The position numbers were made by a program, and so were the translations under genes. Source: M3007 sp044224705 (GTDB lineage: Bacteria; Bacteroidota; Bacteroidia; Chitinophagales; Saprospiraceae). From it: a DNA stretch of 64,000 nucleotides. The notes under the pieces were generated by a model, which saw only the letters and a list, made by a program, of their open reading frames with translations, was not told the origin of the DNA and did no database searches. The stretch spans positions 1-64,000 of the forward strand of contig JBGAJY010000006.1 of NCBI GenBank assembly GCA_044224705.1. The letters run 5' to 3'. Of the stretch, positions 24,251 to 33,360 are shown piece after piece; the first letter of the stretch is position 1; each line of letters begins with the position of its first letter.

Positions 24251-26014
24251 CTTCCTGAGATCATTTTCAAGCCCTTGTACGATTTCTTCCGCCTGCCGCC
24301 AGGTCGTATCCATGTTTAGGTGGGCATGCTGGCCGGCAAAAATGGCCTGTTCGCAGGTGCGCCAAACCTGCAGCAAAGCCTCGATGCGGGCTTCGGGCAC
24401 GCGGCGCTGGGCGAGTCGTTCGCGCAACAGGCCGGGTGTCAGAGAGGCCGCGGGCACGTTCAAATGGTCGGCCAGCCAGCTGCCGAGGGCTTTGTACAAT
24501 TCGTCAAAAAACAACCTTGGCGCATCATTGGAGAGCAGCCGGCGGGCATTGGCGAAGCGCTCGCGGGTACTGCGGTGGTCGGAAGGAGGGTGCGTGACCC
24601 GGGCGGCGGGCGGTAGAACCGGGGCGGGCGGACGTTTTTTTCGCAACAAAAGAATAAGCAGCAATAGAAAGACCGGCGTGATCAGAATCAGCCAGAACCA
24701 GGGTTCTGAAGCCCATTGTTTTACGCGGCTGAACAGGTCGGAGCCGGCTCCGGGGTCAGGCGGAGCGATGCCTGTGCTGTCGGGCAGCAGTTGACCAGCG
24801 TTTTGCCCCTTGGCCACCGTGATGACCATAGGCTGGTCGGGGCGGCGAACGATGTACCGGCTGCTGTCGGGATCGAAAAAGACGAATTCAGGGGAAATCG
24901 TGTAGTTACCCGGTTTTTTCGGCAAAATGACGTATTCGAAAATGCGCCGGTGTACAGCCTCTTCGGCGGTTTCGTATTCTTCCTCTTCGCGAACTTTCGG
25001 GTCAAAAGTTTCCAGTTCGGGCGGCAAATTGATCCTGGGCGGTACAAGCCGGCGCGCATCGCCAGTGCCCTGAATTTCGATCAGCAGCGTGATGGCGTCG
25101 TCGGTAGTCATCGAATCACGATCGAGAGAAAATTTGACCTCATACTGCCCCACCACACCCGAAAACCCTGCCGGAAGGGGCTCCGGCAAATCTTTCACAC
25201 GCAGCTTTGCGGGTGCCGTTTGCAGCAAAACCGGGGTGGTAGCCGGTCCGAAAATGGTCGATGGTGCGCTGGGGTTTTGCACCTCGAAGCGGAGGCGGGC
25301 CGTCCCGATCGTCACCTCTCCCGGCGCCTGGGCGAACAAGGCCATTTCGTGCAGCGTGCGCACGGCGTATTTTTTACCGCGCAGGGTTTGGTATTGCACA
25401 CGGGTATCGAAGCGTTTCAGCTCCCGGGAGTAAAAGCCGTCGAATTTGGGCAGTTCGAGCAGGTCGAATGCTTCAACATTGAGGCGTGTGTACACTTTGA
25501 TCCGGTATTTCACCTGTTGTCCGACAACAGCGACGGCCGGTTCGCACTCGCCGGCGACGAACAAGTCTTCATTGGCGCCGGGCGGCACATTGGCGACCTG
25601 CGCGGGCACCACGCGCACTGTGACCGGTTGGGTACGCAGCGTTTTGCCTTCGGTGGTGGTCACCGTGGCCGGGCCGATGGTAAAACTGCCCTCCCGGACA
25701 GCTTCCAGTTCGAATGACCAGCTTTGATGGATGGAGGTTTTACCGTTCACCATCGTCATGCCCCGCGTAGTTTCACTTGGTCCCATCATTTTGAAACCCT
25801 GAAAATCGGGTGGCCGAAAGCCGCGGCTTTCCGCTTCGCGCAAGGTAAAAGTCACTTCAAACCGGTTGCCCAGCGGCACGTCCTTACGGTTGGTCGCAGC
25901 CTCGAAAACGGCCGTGTTTTGCGCCACAGCTGGCCGTGCGCACAGCACCAGCAGCGCAAGGGCGCCGAGGCACGGCAGGCGAAAGGTTGCAGACAACGGG
26001 AAGAAGCGGCTCAT
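24245..26014 (-). CDS. batD: BatD family protein
   Basis: 589 residues. A signal peptide (LGALALLVLCARPAVAQ) is followed by a long periplasmic beta-sandwich region beginning FEAATNRKDVPLGNRFEVTF, with YEVKFSLDRDSMTTDDAITL, typical of BatD (oxygen-tolerance/aerotolerance protein). A membrane helix (WFWLILITPVFLLLLILLL) at about residues 435-455 is followed by a cytoplasmic helical tail of about 125 residues. BatD works with BatA/B/C and MoxR-type ATPases, which are not in this window. It starts 27 bases after gldB on the same strand. Confidence 0.85.
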   Translation of the reverse strand: MSRFFPLSATFRLPCLGALALLVLCARPAVAQNTAVFEAATNRKDVPLGNRFEVTFTLREAESRGFRPPDFQGFKMMGPSETTRGMTMVNGKTSIHQSWSFELEAVREGSFTIGPATVTTTEGKTLRTQPVTVRVVPAQVANVPPGANEDLFVAGECEPAVAVVGQQVKYRIKVYTRLNVEAFDLLELPKFDGFYSRELKRFDTRVQYQTLRGKKYAVRTLHEMALFAQAPGEVTIGTARLRFEVQNPSAPSTIFGPATTPVLLQTAPAKLRVKDLPEPLPAGFSGVVGQYEVKFSLDRDSMTTDDAITLLIEIQGTGDARRLVPPRINLPPELETFDPKVREEEEYETAEEAVHRRIFEYVILPKKPGNYTISPEFVFFDPDSSRYIVRRPDQPMVITVAKGQNAGQLLPDSTGIAPPDPGAGSDLFSRVKQWASEPWFWLILITPVFLLLLILLLRKKRPPAPVLPPAARVTHPPSDHRSTRERFANARRLLSNDAPRLFFDELYKALGSWLADHLNVPAASLTPGLLRERLAQRRVPEARIEALLQVWRTCEQAIFAGQHAHLNMDTTWRQAEEIVQGLENDLRKN

Positions 26015-26041
26015 GTTGAAAAAGTGCTGGCAGTGGCGAAG

Positions 26042-27091
26042 TTATTGCCGTTTTGGCTTGTATTTCGCCTCTTCGAGAAACTGTTGCGGATCCTGCAGGT
26101 CGATCAGTTGCGTGAGGGTGGTTTGCGGATGGCGGCGCATGTACGACTGCACAATTTGCCAGCCGATCCAGTTGCCCACCTCGCCCGGTGCTTCCTGAAA
26201 CAACACCGGGGCATTGGGGCTCGGTGTCACCAGTTTGCGCCATTTGTTGAAATCGGAAGAGTACAGCAGATTTTGGCTCAGCAGGCGCGCCCAAAGTTCG
26301 GATTCATTGGCCTGGCAGCCCTCCAGTTCGGCGAGGGTGTAGCCCAGTTTAAGGGTATCGGGCGTATCCGGCAGCAGGCAGTCGAGGATGTACAGCTGCT
26401 TGCCGTTCAGGATCATGTGATCGATCAAACGCTCGCCGGGGTCGCCGGTAAGGTTCTGGGCCAATGCCTTCGCGAGGCGCACGGGGATGTATTCCTGCCT
26501 GAACTGGCGCCGCAGGTAAGCGGGGAAACGCTCCGAATCGGAGAGATAGACCGGGTAGTTTTCACCCAAAAACATGTCGAGCCCGATGCCGCAGAGGCTG
26601 TCGCCGTAGGTAAAGGCATCGGTGGCGAATTCCGATACCATCGTAACCACCTGTGGCACGGGTTTTTCGGGGAAATAATACTTGTAAAAACGGAACATCT
26701 GATCCAGGTCCTGCTGGAGCCAGCGCAGGTCGCCGTACACCAGTTGCACGGTGTCGTACAGCTGGCGCACCTGCGGGGAGCGAATGAATCCGCCGACGGC
26801 CTGGGCGGGGGTTTCGTTCGGATTGGTCTGATCGTGGATGATGTTGACCGCGAAAAGTGGCAACATTTCGGGGTACTGCTGCCCCAGGCGGGTCATGCCT
26901 TCGGCCAGATGAGCCGTATCCAGAGCGAACAGATCCTGATCGAAGCGCCGGATGGGCACATTAACCTGGATGCCCGACACATCCGGCCGGGGTTTGCGGG
27001 TCGTTTCATCCCTGCAGGCATACGCCGCCAACAACAGTAACAAGGCGATGCCGGCAAGGCCGGAGAGTAGGGTATGTTTGAAAATTTTCAT
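26042..27091 (-). CDS. gldB: gliding motility lipoprotein GldB
   Basis: 349 residues from the ATG at 27091. MKIFKHTLLSGLAGIALLLL leads to a lipobox AAYAC. The body matches GldB: VPIRRFDQDLFALDT, the acidic GENYPVYLSD and NEVGNWIGWQIV-like GEVGNWIGWQIVQSYM motif near the C-terminus. GldB is needed for gliding in Flavobacterium and is found across gliding and non-gliding Bacteroidota; its structure is a zinc-protease-like fold. It supports the taxonomic call. The longer frame upstream (to 27415) has no signal at its start and is rejected. Confidence 0.85.
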   Translation of the reverse strand: MKIFKHTLLSGLAGIALLLLLAAYACRDETTRKPRPDVSGIQVNVPIRRFDQDLFALDTAHLAEGMTRLGQQYPEMLPLFAVNIIHDQTNPNETPAQAVGGFIRSPQVRQLYDTVQLVYGDLRWLQQDLDQMFRFYKYYFPEKPVPQVVTMVSEFATDAFTYGDSLCGIGLDMFLGENYPVYLSDSERFPAYLRRQFRQEYIPVRLAKALAQNLTGDPGERLIDHMILNGKQLYILDCLLPDTPDTLKLGYTLAELEGCQANESELWARLLSQNLLYSSDFNKWRKLVTPSPNAPVLFQEAPGEVGNWIGWQIVQSYMRRHPQTTLTQLIDLQDPQQFLEEAKYKPKRQ

Positions 27092-27215
27092 GGAAAAAAA
27101 ACTGCTCATCGTAAGGATGGTTTTTGAAAAACCGTTGTTCTTTCGCTCAAAGAAAGCGACTGAAAACGGCCGAAACCTCCGGCTATTCCAAATCAGCACA
27201 AAAAAACTGCGCATC

Positions 27216-27971
27216 ATGAAAAAAATTCTCTTCGTTCTGACCTTTTTCTGCTGCCTTGCCGGCAGCATCAACGCCCAGGAGCGGGGTTTTCGCTTTGGTT
27301 TCCAAACCAGTCCGACCTGGTCGTGGCTCCGTTCTTCGGATAAGCTCATGGAGGGCGCCGGCGCCAACTGGGGTGTAAAAATCGGTATGTTGGGCGAAAT
27401 ATATTTTGCCCCCAACTACGCGATCACGAGCGGTATCGGTTTCGGATTCAACCAGGGCGGCACCCTGCAGACCGGCTACCAGAAAGGCGTGTATTTCCCC
27501 GCATCGGTGGACGGATTTTCGAGCGTCGTACTCGACACCCTGCCCGTGAATGCCAAATTGCATTATCGACTCCGGTACGTCGAAATCCCATTCAGCCTTC
27601 GTATCCGCGGCGGCGGCGGGACCGATGCCCGGCTGCTCTATTTTGCTGAACTGCCCATTTTTACCCTCGGATTCCGTTCCAAAGCCGAGGCAGACTTCCG
27701 GGGTACAAAAAATCAGGACAGCGATGACGAAAACATCAGCGACGACATCAACTCCATTTCGCTTTCCTGGGGCCTCGGTGGCGGCATCGAATACGAACTG
27801 GCGCCCAACGTCAAACTGGCCACCGGTCTTTATTGGCAACAACAATTTACCGACGTGGACACCGACAAAGGCACCGTTACCGACCCGCGCACCGCCAATG
27901 CCAACTGGAAAAAACTGAATGCCAATACCACCGGACGGCAGCTCTCCCTGCGCGTAGCGATCTTCTTTTAA
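27216..27971 (+). CDS. outer membrane beta-barrel (porin-like) protein
   Basis: 251 residues from the ATG at 27216. A signal peptide (MKKILFVLTFFCCLAGSINAQ) is followed by alternating strands such as FRFGFQTSPTWSWLRS, YAITSGIGFGFNQGG, YVEIPFSLRIRG and LSWGLGGGIEYEL, and it ends RVAIFF with the C-terminal aromatic residue expected by the BAM machinery. It is a small 8- to 10-strand barrel of the type annotated as porin family/PorT-like. Cargo or partner unknown. Divergent from gldB; the 125-base gap must hold both promoters. Confidence 0.8.
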   Translation: MKKILFVLTFFCCLAGSINAQERGFRFGFQTSPTWSWLRSSDKLMEGAGANWGVKIGMLGEIYFAPNYAITSGIGFGFNQGGTLQTGYQKGVYFPASVDGFSSVVLDTLPVNAKLHYRLRYVEIPFSLRIRGGGGTDARLLYFAELPIFTLGFRSKAEADFRGTKNQDSDDENISDDINSISLSWGLGGGIEYELAPNVKLATGLYWQQQFTDVDTDKGTVTDPRTANANWKKLNANTTGRQLSLRVAIFF

Positions 27972-27974
27972 AAG

Positions 27975-28107
27975 TTTGATCAGGGTTGATGAGGGTTGAT
28001 AAAAAGGTAGGGGGCGCTTTTTGAAACGCTGTCATTCAGAATTGAACTGAGAGCGCCCTCCACCTTTTATCAACCCTCATCAACCTTTTATCAACCCTCA
28101 TCAACCC
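27975..28107. repeat. inverted repeat of GGGTTGATGAGGGTTGATAA type
   Basis: The left arm TTGATCAGGGTTGATGAGGG... and the right arm, made of CCTTTTATCAACCCTCATCAA repeated, are inverted over about 45-55 bases, with AGCGCCC/GGGCGCT at the inner ends. The right arm holds one more internal copy than the left, so the unit grows by tandem duplication. Confidence 0.85.
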
Positions 28108-28110
28108 ACA

Positions 28111-28154
28111 AAAAAAATGAGCCCTTCCGGAACGCAGGAAGGACTCATTTTTTG
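28111..28154. terminator. bidirectional rho-independent terminator
   Basis: An A-run, ATGAGCCCTTCC, an 8-base loop, GGAAGGACTCAT and a T-run form a hairpin usable on both strands. It lies between the convergent porin-like and ArsR genes. Confidence 0.8.
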
Positions 28155-28171
28155 TTGTGGGAAAGGGAAGT

Positions 28172-28519
28172 TCAGGCCGCCAGTTCGTCCACCAAACCGC
28201 CGATTTCGGATAAGCGCGATTTGTTGAGGGCGTAAAAAATGAATTTGCCCTGGCGTTCGGTTTCCACTACGTTGGCTTTGCGCAGGATGGCCAGGTGCTG
28301 GCTGGCTACGCTTTGCTCAAGACGCAGTTTGACGTAAATGTCGGTCACCGTCATGGTCTGATTTTCAGCGAGCAGCTCGATAATGCGCTGCCGCAATTTG
28401 TGGTTGAGCGCGCGCAGCACCAGTGCCGCTTTGCGCAGTTCTGCGTAATCCACCGGCACATCGGCCCCTTTTGACTTTTTGGGCGCGGCGGCTACGCTTT
28501 CTTGCTTGGGTTTTCTCAT
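28172..28519 (-). CDS. ArsR-family winged-helix regulator
   Basis: 115 residues. After a basic, Lys-rich N-terminus the winged helix-turn-helix is clear: LRALNHKLRQRIIELLAENQ, MTVTDIYVKLRLEQSVASQH (recognition helix), LAILRKANVVETERQGKFIF (wing). No Cys or His cluster for metal binding is seen (there is one His in the recognition helix), so a redox, metal or other signal cannot be named. It is a cytoplasmic DNA-binding dimer. The 179 bases upstream are A/T-rich with no gene and probably carry its promoter. Confidence 0.85.
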   Translation of the reverse strand: MRKPKQESVAAAPKKSKGADVPVDYAELRKAALVLRALNHKLRQRIIELLAENQTMTVTDIYVKLRLEQSVASQHLAILRKANVVETERQGKFIFYALNKSRLSEIGGLVDELAA

Positions 28520-28698
28520 ACGAATTGTTTTATTTACTGAAATATTATTATTTTTTTGACGCCCTTATCTTTCAAAAACTTTGCCAGAAAACACGTTCAA
28601 AACCTAATATACCTTTTTTTTTAAACCATAAAGCCGGTGATTTAAAGGCAAAAATAAAGGGTGTTTTTATGAAGCGGAATTTTGGATACACATTTTTT

Positions 28699-29424
28699 TT
28701 AAAATAAGTTTTTGGTCGGCGTCGTGATATTTGGAGGCTTCATATATACCGGTTCATAATACGCTATGTCTTGAAATTCACCTTTTTTAAAAGACGACTC
28801 TGCCACAGCGGCCAAATAGCGCGAAGAGCAGGCGGCCACCTGGCCAAAAACCGCGTGCTCGCAAAACGGCACATTTTCCATTTTTTTCATGCCGCTTCCT
28901 GACAAAAGCGCCCGATCGTTTTTTGTAAAATTCGGGATTCCAGTCAAAAAATCATAAAACAAATTGTCTTGTAAAATCAAAGGCTGCGCCGGAACGATAC
29001 AGTTCAGGTCGAGGTCGTACGCCGCCGTCCAAACTTCCTGCCGCCGGGCGTCGATCATGGGCAAAAACAGGGTCACGGGCTGCTCGTGTTTTTCAGCCAA
29101 AGCCGTCTTCCAACTGGCTGCTGCCAGGGACAACAACGTATCCACGGCGATAAGAGGCTTACCCAGTGCAAAACACAGTCCTTTGGCCGTGGATACACCC
29201 ACCCGCAGGCTGGTGTAAGCACCGGGGCCGGCGCTCACCGCGACGGCATCGAGCGCGGCCAGCGGGATGCCCGACTCAACGGCGCAGGCTTCGATTTGAA
29301 GGGTCAGGATAGCGGAATGACTGGCAGCCTGCGGGGTTTCGCGCAGTGCCAGCACCTGTCCGTCCACCGCAATGGCTGTGGAACAAACATCGGTGGCGGT
29401 TTCGATAAGGAGTAGCTTGGCCAT
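28699..29424 (-). CDS. tsaB: tRNA threonylcarbamoyladenosine biosynthesis protein TsaB
   Basis: 241 residues. An ASKHA-fold partner of TsaD, required for t6A at position 37 of ANN-decoding tRNAs. LLLIETATDVCSTAIAV, AVSAGPGAYTSLRVGVSTAK (the family's S-GPG-T-R signature) and LPMIDARRQEVWTAAYD are present. TsaB has lost the kinase-like active site and acts as a scaffold. The gene follows mnmA by 96 bases on the same strand, so two tRNA-modification genes are together; tsaD and tsaE are not in the window. Confidence 0.9.
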   Translation of the reverse strand: MAKLLLIETATDVCSTAIAVDGQVLALRETPQAASHSAILTLQIEACAVESGIPLAALDAVAVSAGPGAYTSLRVGVSTAKGLCFALGKPLIAVDTLLSLAAASWKTALAEKHEQPVTLFLPMIDARRQEVWTAAYDLDLNCIVPAQPLILQDNLFYDFLTGIPNFTKNDRALLSGSGMKKMENVPFCEHAVFGQVAACSSRYLAAVAESSFKKGEFQDIAYYEPVYMKPPNITTPTKNLF

Positions 29425-29520
29425 GGTTTGAAAGATGCAAAGAAACGGGACAGTCCGATTATTCTTTGTTTGCGCCTGGCATTGACCGAATCGACTCGCA
29501 GAAAAGCCGGTTGATCAAGA

Positions 29521-30624
29521 TTACCCGAAAAAACTCCCCTGAATAATGCCGCCGCCCACCACGTCGTCGCCCTCGTAGAACACGGCGCTCTGGCCGGGCG
29601 CGATGCCTTTGACATTGGCGTGAAATTCCACTTCCACGTCGGAGCCCAGGGGACGCAGCAGCCCGAAGGTGCCGCCGTCGCGGTAGCGGACTTTGGTGAC
29701 GGCTTCCAGGCCGCCCTCGGGCAGACTGGGGTATTTCATCAGGTTCACTTTTCCGACCATCATGTGGTTGCGGATGAGTTCTTCTTCGCGACCCAACACG
29801 ACGGTATTGGTGTCGGGGCGGATTTCGGTGACGAACATGGGTTCGCCGAGGGCAATGCCCAGGCCCTTGCGCTGCCCGACGGTGTAGAATGGGTAGCCCT
29901 CGTGTTGGCCGAGAATTTTGCCGGCTGCGTCCACGAAGTGGCCACCGGCCACTTGCGCATCGAGTCCTTCGACGCGGCGGCGCAGGAAGCCGCGGTAGTC
30001 GTTGTCGGGCACGAAGCAGATTTCGTAGCTCTCGGCTTTTTTGCTGAGTTCGTCCCAGCCGCGTTCGGCGGCCATTTCGCGCACTTCGGGTTTGGTGAAG
30101 GTGCCCAGCGGCATACGCGTGCGGTTCAGACATTCCTGGCTCAGACCCCAGAGCACGTAGCTTTGGTCTTTGTTGCGGTCCACGGCGCGGGTGACGTATT
30201 TGCGGCCGTCGAGTTCATTGATGATACCGTAGTGGCCCGTGGCGATGAATTCGCAGTCGAGCATGTCGGCGCGGCGCAGCAGGCTGTTCCATTTGATGTG
30301 CGTATTGCAGAGCACGCAGGGGTTGGGCGTACGGCCGGCCATGTATTCGTCCACAAAATTGTCGATGACGTAGTCGCCGAATTCTTCGCGGATATCGACG
30401 ATAAAATGGTGAAAACCGAGTTTGACGGCCACCTGGCGGGCGTCGTTGATGGAATCGAGGGAGCAGCAGCCTGTTTCTTTTTTGGAGCCGCCGGCGGAGG
30501 CGTAGTCCCAGGTTTTCATGGTGATGCCGACGACTTCCCAGCCTTCTTCGTGGAGTAGGACAGCGGTCATGGTGCTGTCGATGCCGCCGGACATGGCGAC
30601 GAGTGCTTTGCCTAGTTTGGACAT
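29521..30624 (-). CDS. mnmA: tRNA-specific 2-thiouridylase MnmA
   Basis: 367 residues from the ATG at 30624. It makes s2U34 in Glu, Gln and Lys tRNAs using ATP. The PP-loop motif AMSGGIDSTM is at about residues 10-19; the first catalytic Cys is in RTPNPCVLCNTHIKW and the second in YEICFVPDND. The central DKDQS-equivalent is RNKDQSYVLWGL. Length is normal. It is cytoplasmic. An upstream in-frame ATG at 30729 lies in the terminator region of the neighbouring gene and is not used. Confidence 0.95.
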   Translation of the reverse strand: MSKLGKALVAMSGGIDSTMTAVLLHEEGWEVVGITMKTWDYASAGGSKKETGCCSLDSINDARQVAVKLGFHHFIVDIREEFGDYVIDNFVDEYMAGRTPNPCVLCNTHIKWNSLLRRADMLDCEFIATGHYGIINELDGRKYVTRAVDRNKDQSYVLWGLSQECLNRTRMPLGTFTKPEVREMAAERGWDELSKKAESYEICFVPDNDYRGFLRRRVEGLDAQVAGGHFVDAAGKILGQHEGYPFYTVGQRKGLGIALGEPMFVTEIRPDTNTVVLGREEELIRNHMMVGKVNLMKYPSLPEGGLEAVTKVRYRDGGTFGLLRPLGSDVEVEFHANVKGIAPGQSAVFYEGDDVVGGGIIQGSFFG

Positions 30625-30718
30625 GACTTTTACGCGGTACGGTTCAAAGCCGTAGGAAAAGTGAGGAAAATAGTAGAATCGCCTGAAACAGGCTGCGGGC
30701 GCTTTTGGTTCAAAAAAC

Positions 30719-30752
30719 GCCGGTCCCATCGCCTATAGCGATGAAACCGGCG
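30719..30752. terminator. nested hairpin terminator
   Basis: GCCGGT ... ACCGGC encloses ATCGC/GCGAT. It lies just past the stop of the minus-strand thioredoxin gene (30780); on that strand it is followed by TTTTTTG. Confidence 0.65.
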
Positions 30753-30779
30753 CAAAGGTCCGATAAATATTGCAGGCGA

Positions 30780-31931
30780 TTATTTTTCTGCGAGTTTCTG
30801 CAGCAATTCCTCCGTCCCGGAATAATCATCTCCCGCCTTTTTCGCCAGTTCAATGGCTTTTTTCGCCTCTTTCTTGGCCTGTTTTTTCTTGCCGAGTTTG
30901 TAGTACAGCCAGGCCAGGGTATCGGTGTTGTAGTAATTGGCGTCCATGGCGACCGACTTTTTGGACCATTCCAGGGCTTTTTCGAGCATTTTGGGATCGT
31001 CTACGTTTTGGTAGAACGACCAGGCCATTTCGTTGAGTTCGCTCCAGTTGTCCGGCGGGTATTTGTCGAAATAGGCCACGGCAGATTCGGCGTATTTGGT
31101 CACGTCGCCCGTGTTTTGGTAGTAAATGACCGGGAAATACTCGGCCAGTTTTTCCCCATCCGCGCCGGCGACGATTTTGCGGATCATACCCTGAATTTCA
31201 CCCATCGGCGCGTCGATGTGGTTTTGGAGGTATTCGCCGAGAGCGGTCTGCGATTTTTCCTGCACGGCTTCTTCTCCGAATTGCTCGGTGAATTTTGCGC
31301 GGTTCTGGAGGAAATAATCGAAGGGTTTGGTCATCGGATCGTTGGCATACCGCAGGATAATCTCCATGTTGTCGGCGTTGCTCCAATCGGTTTGCGTCGC
31401 GAGGTATTCGCTGGCGATCTGGCTGACGGAGGGGTCGCTGGACGCGGCTTTTGCAGCCAGGTAATTTTTCAAAAACTCCGGATTGCGGTCGCCCGAAGCG
31501 TAGCGCTGATCGAGGCTGCGCTGGTTTTTGGCCGGGTCGTTGGCCGCGCGGCCGAGTTCGATGAACTGGGCGGCATCGTGATAGCCCAGGGCGCGGTGTA
31601 CGACGACACCTTCGGCATCGAGGAACAACAGGGTAGGATAAGCTTGTACGGTGTATTTCTCGGCGAGGTCGGGGCCTTCGCCTTTTTCCATGTCGATTTT
31701 GGCATTGACGAAGCTCGCGTTGAAGTATTTGGCCACCTCGGCGTCCATAAACGTCTGTTTCGCCATCATTTTGCAAGGGCCGCACCAGGCGGCGTAGGCA
31801 TCGAGGAAGACGAGTTTGTTTTCGGATTTGGCCTTGGCGAGGGTTTCGGCCCAGGTGCCGTGTTCGAAGGCAATACCTTGTGCCATCAGCGCGGCTGGAG
31901 CGAAAAGCAGGAGGAAAAGCAGGTTACGCAT
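30780..31931 (-). CDS. periplasmic thioredoxin-fold protein with TPR-like C-terminus, copy 1
   Basis: 383 residues. A signal peptide (MRNLLFLLLFAPAALMAQ) is followed by a thioredoxin domain with the redox motif AAWCGPCKMMAKQTF at about residues 47-61 and the cis-Pro in VQAYPTLLF. The C-terminal about 200 residues are helical, with TPR-like stretches (NEMAWSFYQNVDDPKMLEKA, DTLAWLYYKLGKKKQAKKEA). It is expected to act in the periplasm as a reductase or oxidase with a docking surface. A paralogue lies directly upstream (32050-33228), an apparent tandem duplication. Confidence 0.85.
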   Translation of the reverse strand: MRNLLFLLLFAPAALMAQGIAFEHGTWAETLAKAKSENKLVFLDAYAAWCGPCKMMAKQTFMDAEVAKYFNASFVNAKIDMEKGEGPDLAEKYTVQAYPTLLFLDAEGVVVHRALGYHDAAQFIELGRAANDPAKNQRSLDQRYASGDRNPEFLKNYLAAKAASSDPSVSQIASEYLATQTDWSNADNMEIILRYANDPMTKPFDYFLQNRAKFTEQFGEEAVQEKSQTALGEYLQNHIDAPMGEIQGMIRKIVAGADGEKLAEYFPVIYYQNTGDVTKYAESAVAYFDKYPPDNWSELNEMAWSFYQNVDDPKMLEKALEWSKKSVAMDANYYNTDTLAWLYYKLGKKKQAKKEAKKAIELAKKAGDDYSGTEELLQKLAEK

Positions 31932-31976
31932 ACAAGTTTGGCGTTGGGTTGTTAAAAAATGAGGGTTTGAAAAAAA

Positions 31977-32016
31977 GGGTTGAAGCGGAAAAGAGCACTC
32001 TTCCCTGCTTCAACCC
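31977..32016 (-). terminator. rho-independent terminator between thioredoxin copies
   Basis: GGGTTGAAGC (31977-31986) pairs with GCTTCAACCC (32007-32016), with an inner GGAA/TTCC. Read on the minus strand it is followed by a T-run, so it ends the upstream thioredoxin copy (32050-33228). Confidence 0.7.
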
Positions 32017-32049
32017 GTGTATTAACGTTTGCCATTAAAAAAAATTCCT

Positions 32050-33228
32050 TTACGAACGGCCGTCGAGAGAGCGGATGAAATAATCGATTTTGGCCCGCAT
32101 GCCGTTGTCTTCGCCGTCGCCCACCAGCATCCGGGCTTTATTTGCGGCTTTCAGGGCTTCGTCTTTGCGCTCGAGGCGGCGGAGGGTATCGCCCCAGGTG
32201 AGGTAATACTCGGGCAAACCGCCGTTTTCAGCCGCGGTTTGGGCCCATTTTTCGGCCTGTTCCATCACTTTCGGGTCTTCGGGGAAGGCGCGCACCAGTT
32301 TGATCACCAGGTCGTGCAGGAGCGCGGAATTGTTTTTGACCTCGTCCTTGCGGTAGCCGGTGGCGGCTTTCAGGTAGTTTTTCGAATCTTTTGCGGCGGC
32401 GTAATACTGCATATCCGCCTCATAACCAAAGGTTTTGGCGCGATCGGGGCGTCCGGCGGCGTACTTGGTCTTGGCCTCTTCAAGCAACTCGGGGCTGCGG
32501 TATTCGATGGCCTTTTTCAGGGTGTTTTTGGTGGCCGTTTCGATGCGGGCGTTCACCTTGTCGGCGCCTTCGAGTTTGGCGATGGCTTCGCGGTGCTTGA
32601 GCAGCAGGTCGAACACGCGGCTGTCGGCTTCGGTAGCGCCTTCGAGAATGAAGCGCAGGTTGAAAGGTGTGGTCAGGTCCTTCTGGGTGTTGAGGTACTC
32701 GTTCGTGATTTTGAGCGAAGGCTTGCCGGCGCGGTTGAGGGCACGGACGTAGTCGTACATGAACTGCGGGTCGCGGTTGCCCTCGGCGTAGCCTTTTTCA
32801 AAATCCACCGATTTGTCGGTCGTTCCCAGGGCTTTCTGCGCGAAACTGATCAACTGATCAACGCCCAGGGCGCCTACGTTTTTGACCACGACTTTTCCCT
32901 CCGCATCGATAAAATAAAGGGTAGGATAGGCCGAAACGGGGTATTTATTGGCAAAATCGGCGTTCTCCGGTTTCTCCATGTCGAATTTCATGGCGATGAA
33001 ATTGGCATTGATAAAATCGCCCGCTTTGGGGTCGGTGAACACCGTACTGGCCATTCTTTTGCAAGGGCCGCACCACGAAGCGAAGGCGTCGACGAAAATG
33101 AGTTTTTGCTCGGTTTTGGCTTTTTCAAGCGCTTCGGGCCAGCTGCCGTGGAAAAAATCAATGCCCTGGGCCTTTGAAGCGACGGCGCAGAGGGTCAGAA
33201 AAGCAAGGATGGAAAGCGTTTTTTTCAT
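32050..33228 (-). CDS. periplasmic thioredoxin-fold protein with TPR-like C-terminus, copy 2
   Basis: 392 residues. Signal peptide MKKTLSILAFLTLCAVASKAQ, then GIDFFHGSWPEALEKAKTEQ, the redox motif FASWCGPCKRMASTVF and the cis-Pro in VSAYPTLYF. The helical C-terminal half carries TPR-like units (WGDTLRRLERKDEALKAANK). It is clearly a paralogue of the 30780-31931 product, sharing the G-I-x-F-x-HG-W-E start and CGPCK motif, but the C-terminal halves have diverged. The terminator between them suggests separate transcription. Confidence 0.85.
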   Translation of the reverse strand: MKKTLSILAFLTLCAVASKAQGIDFFHGSWPEALEKAKTEQKLIFVDAFASWCGPCKRMASTVFTDPKAGDFINANFIAMKFDMEKPENADFANKYPVSAYPTLYFIDAEGKVVVKNVGALGVDQLISFAQKALGTTDKSVDFEKGYAEGNRDPQFMYDYVRALNRAGKPSLKITNEYLNTQKDLTTPFNLRFILEGATEADSRVFDLLLKHREAIAKLEGADKVNARIETATKNTLKKAIEYRSPELLEEAKTKYAAGRPDRAKTFGYEADMQYYAAAKDSKNYLKAATGYRKDEVKNNSALLHDLVIKLVRAFPEDPKVMEQAEKWAQTAAENGGLPEYYLTWGDTLRRLERKDEALKAANKARMLVGDGEDNGMRAKIDYFIRSLDGRS

Positions 33229-33360
33229 GAATCGGGAAGTCTTTTATGCACAACAAATCTTTCGGAAAAATGGCGCAGCAGCGCAAAATTTTGGACAAAA
33301 AAGAGGGTATTCCAGGCATATTTCCAAACTGTGGGGAGGAATGAGGCGCTTGTTTTCCAT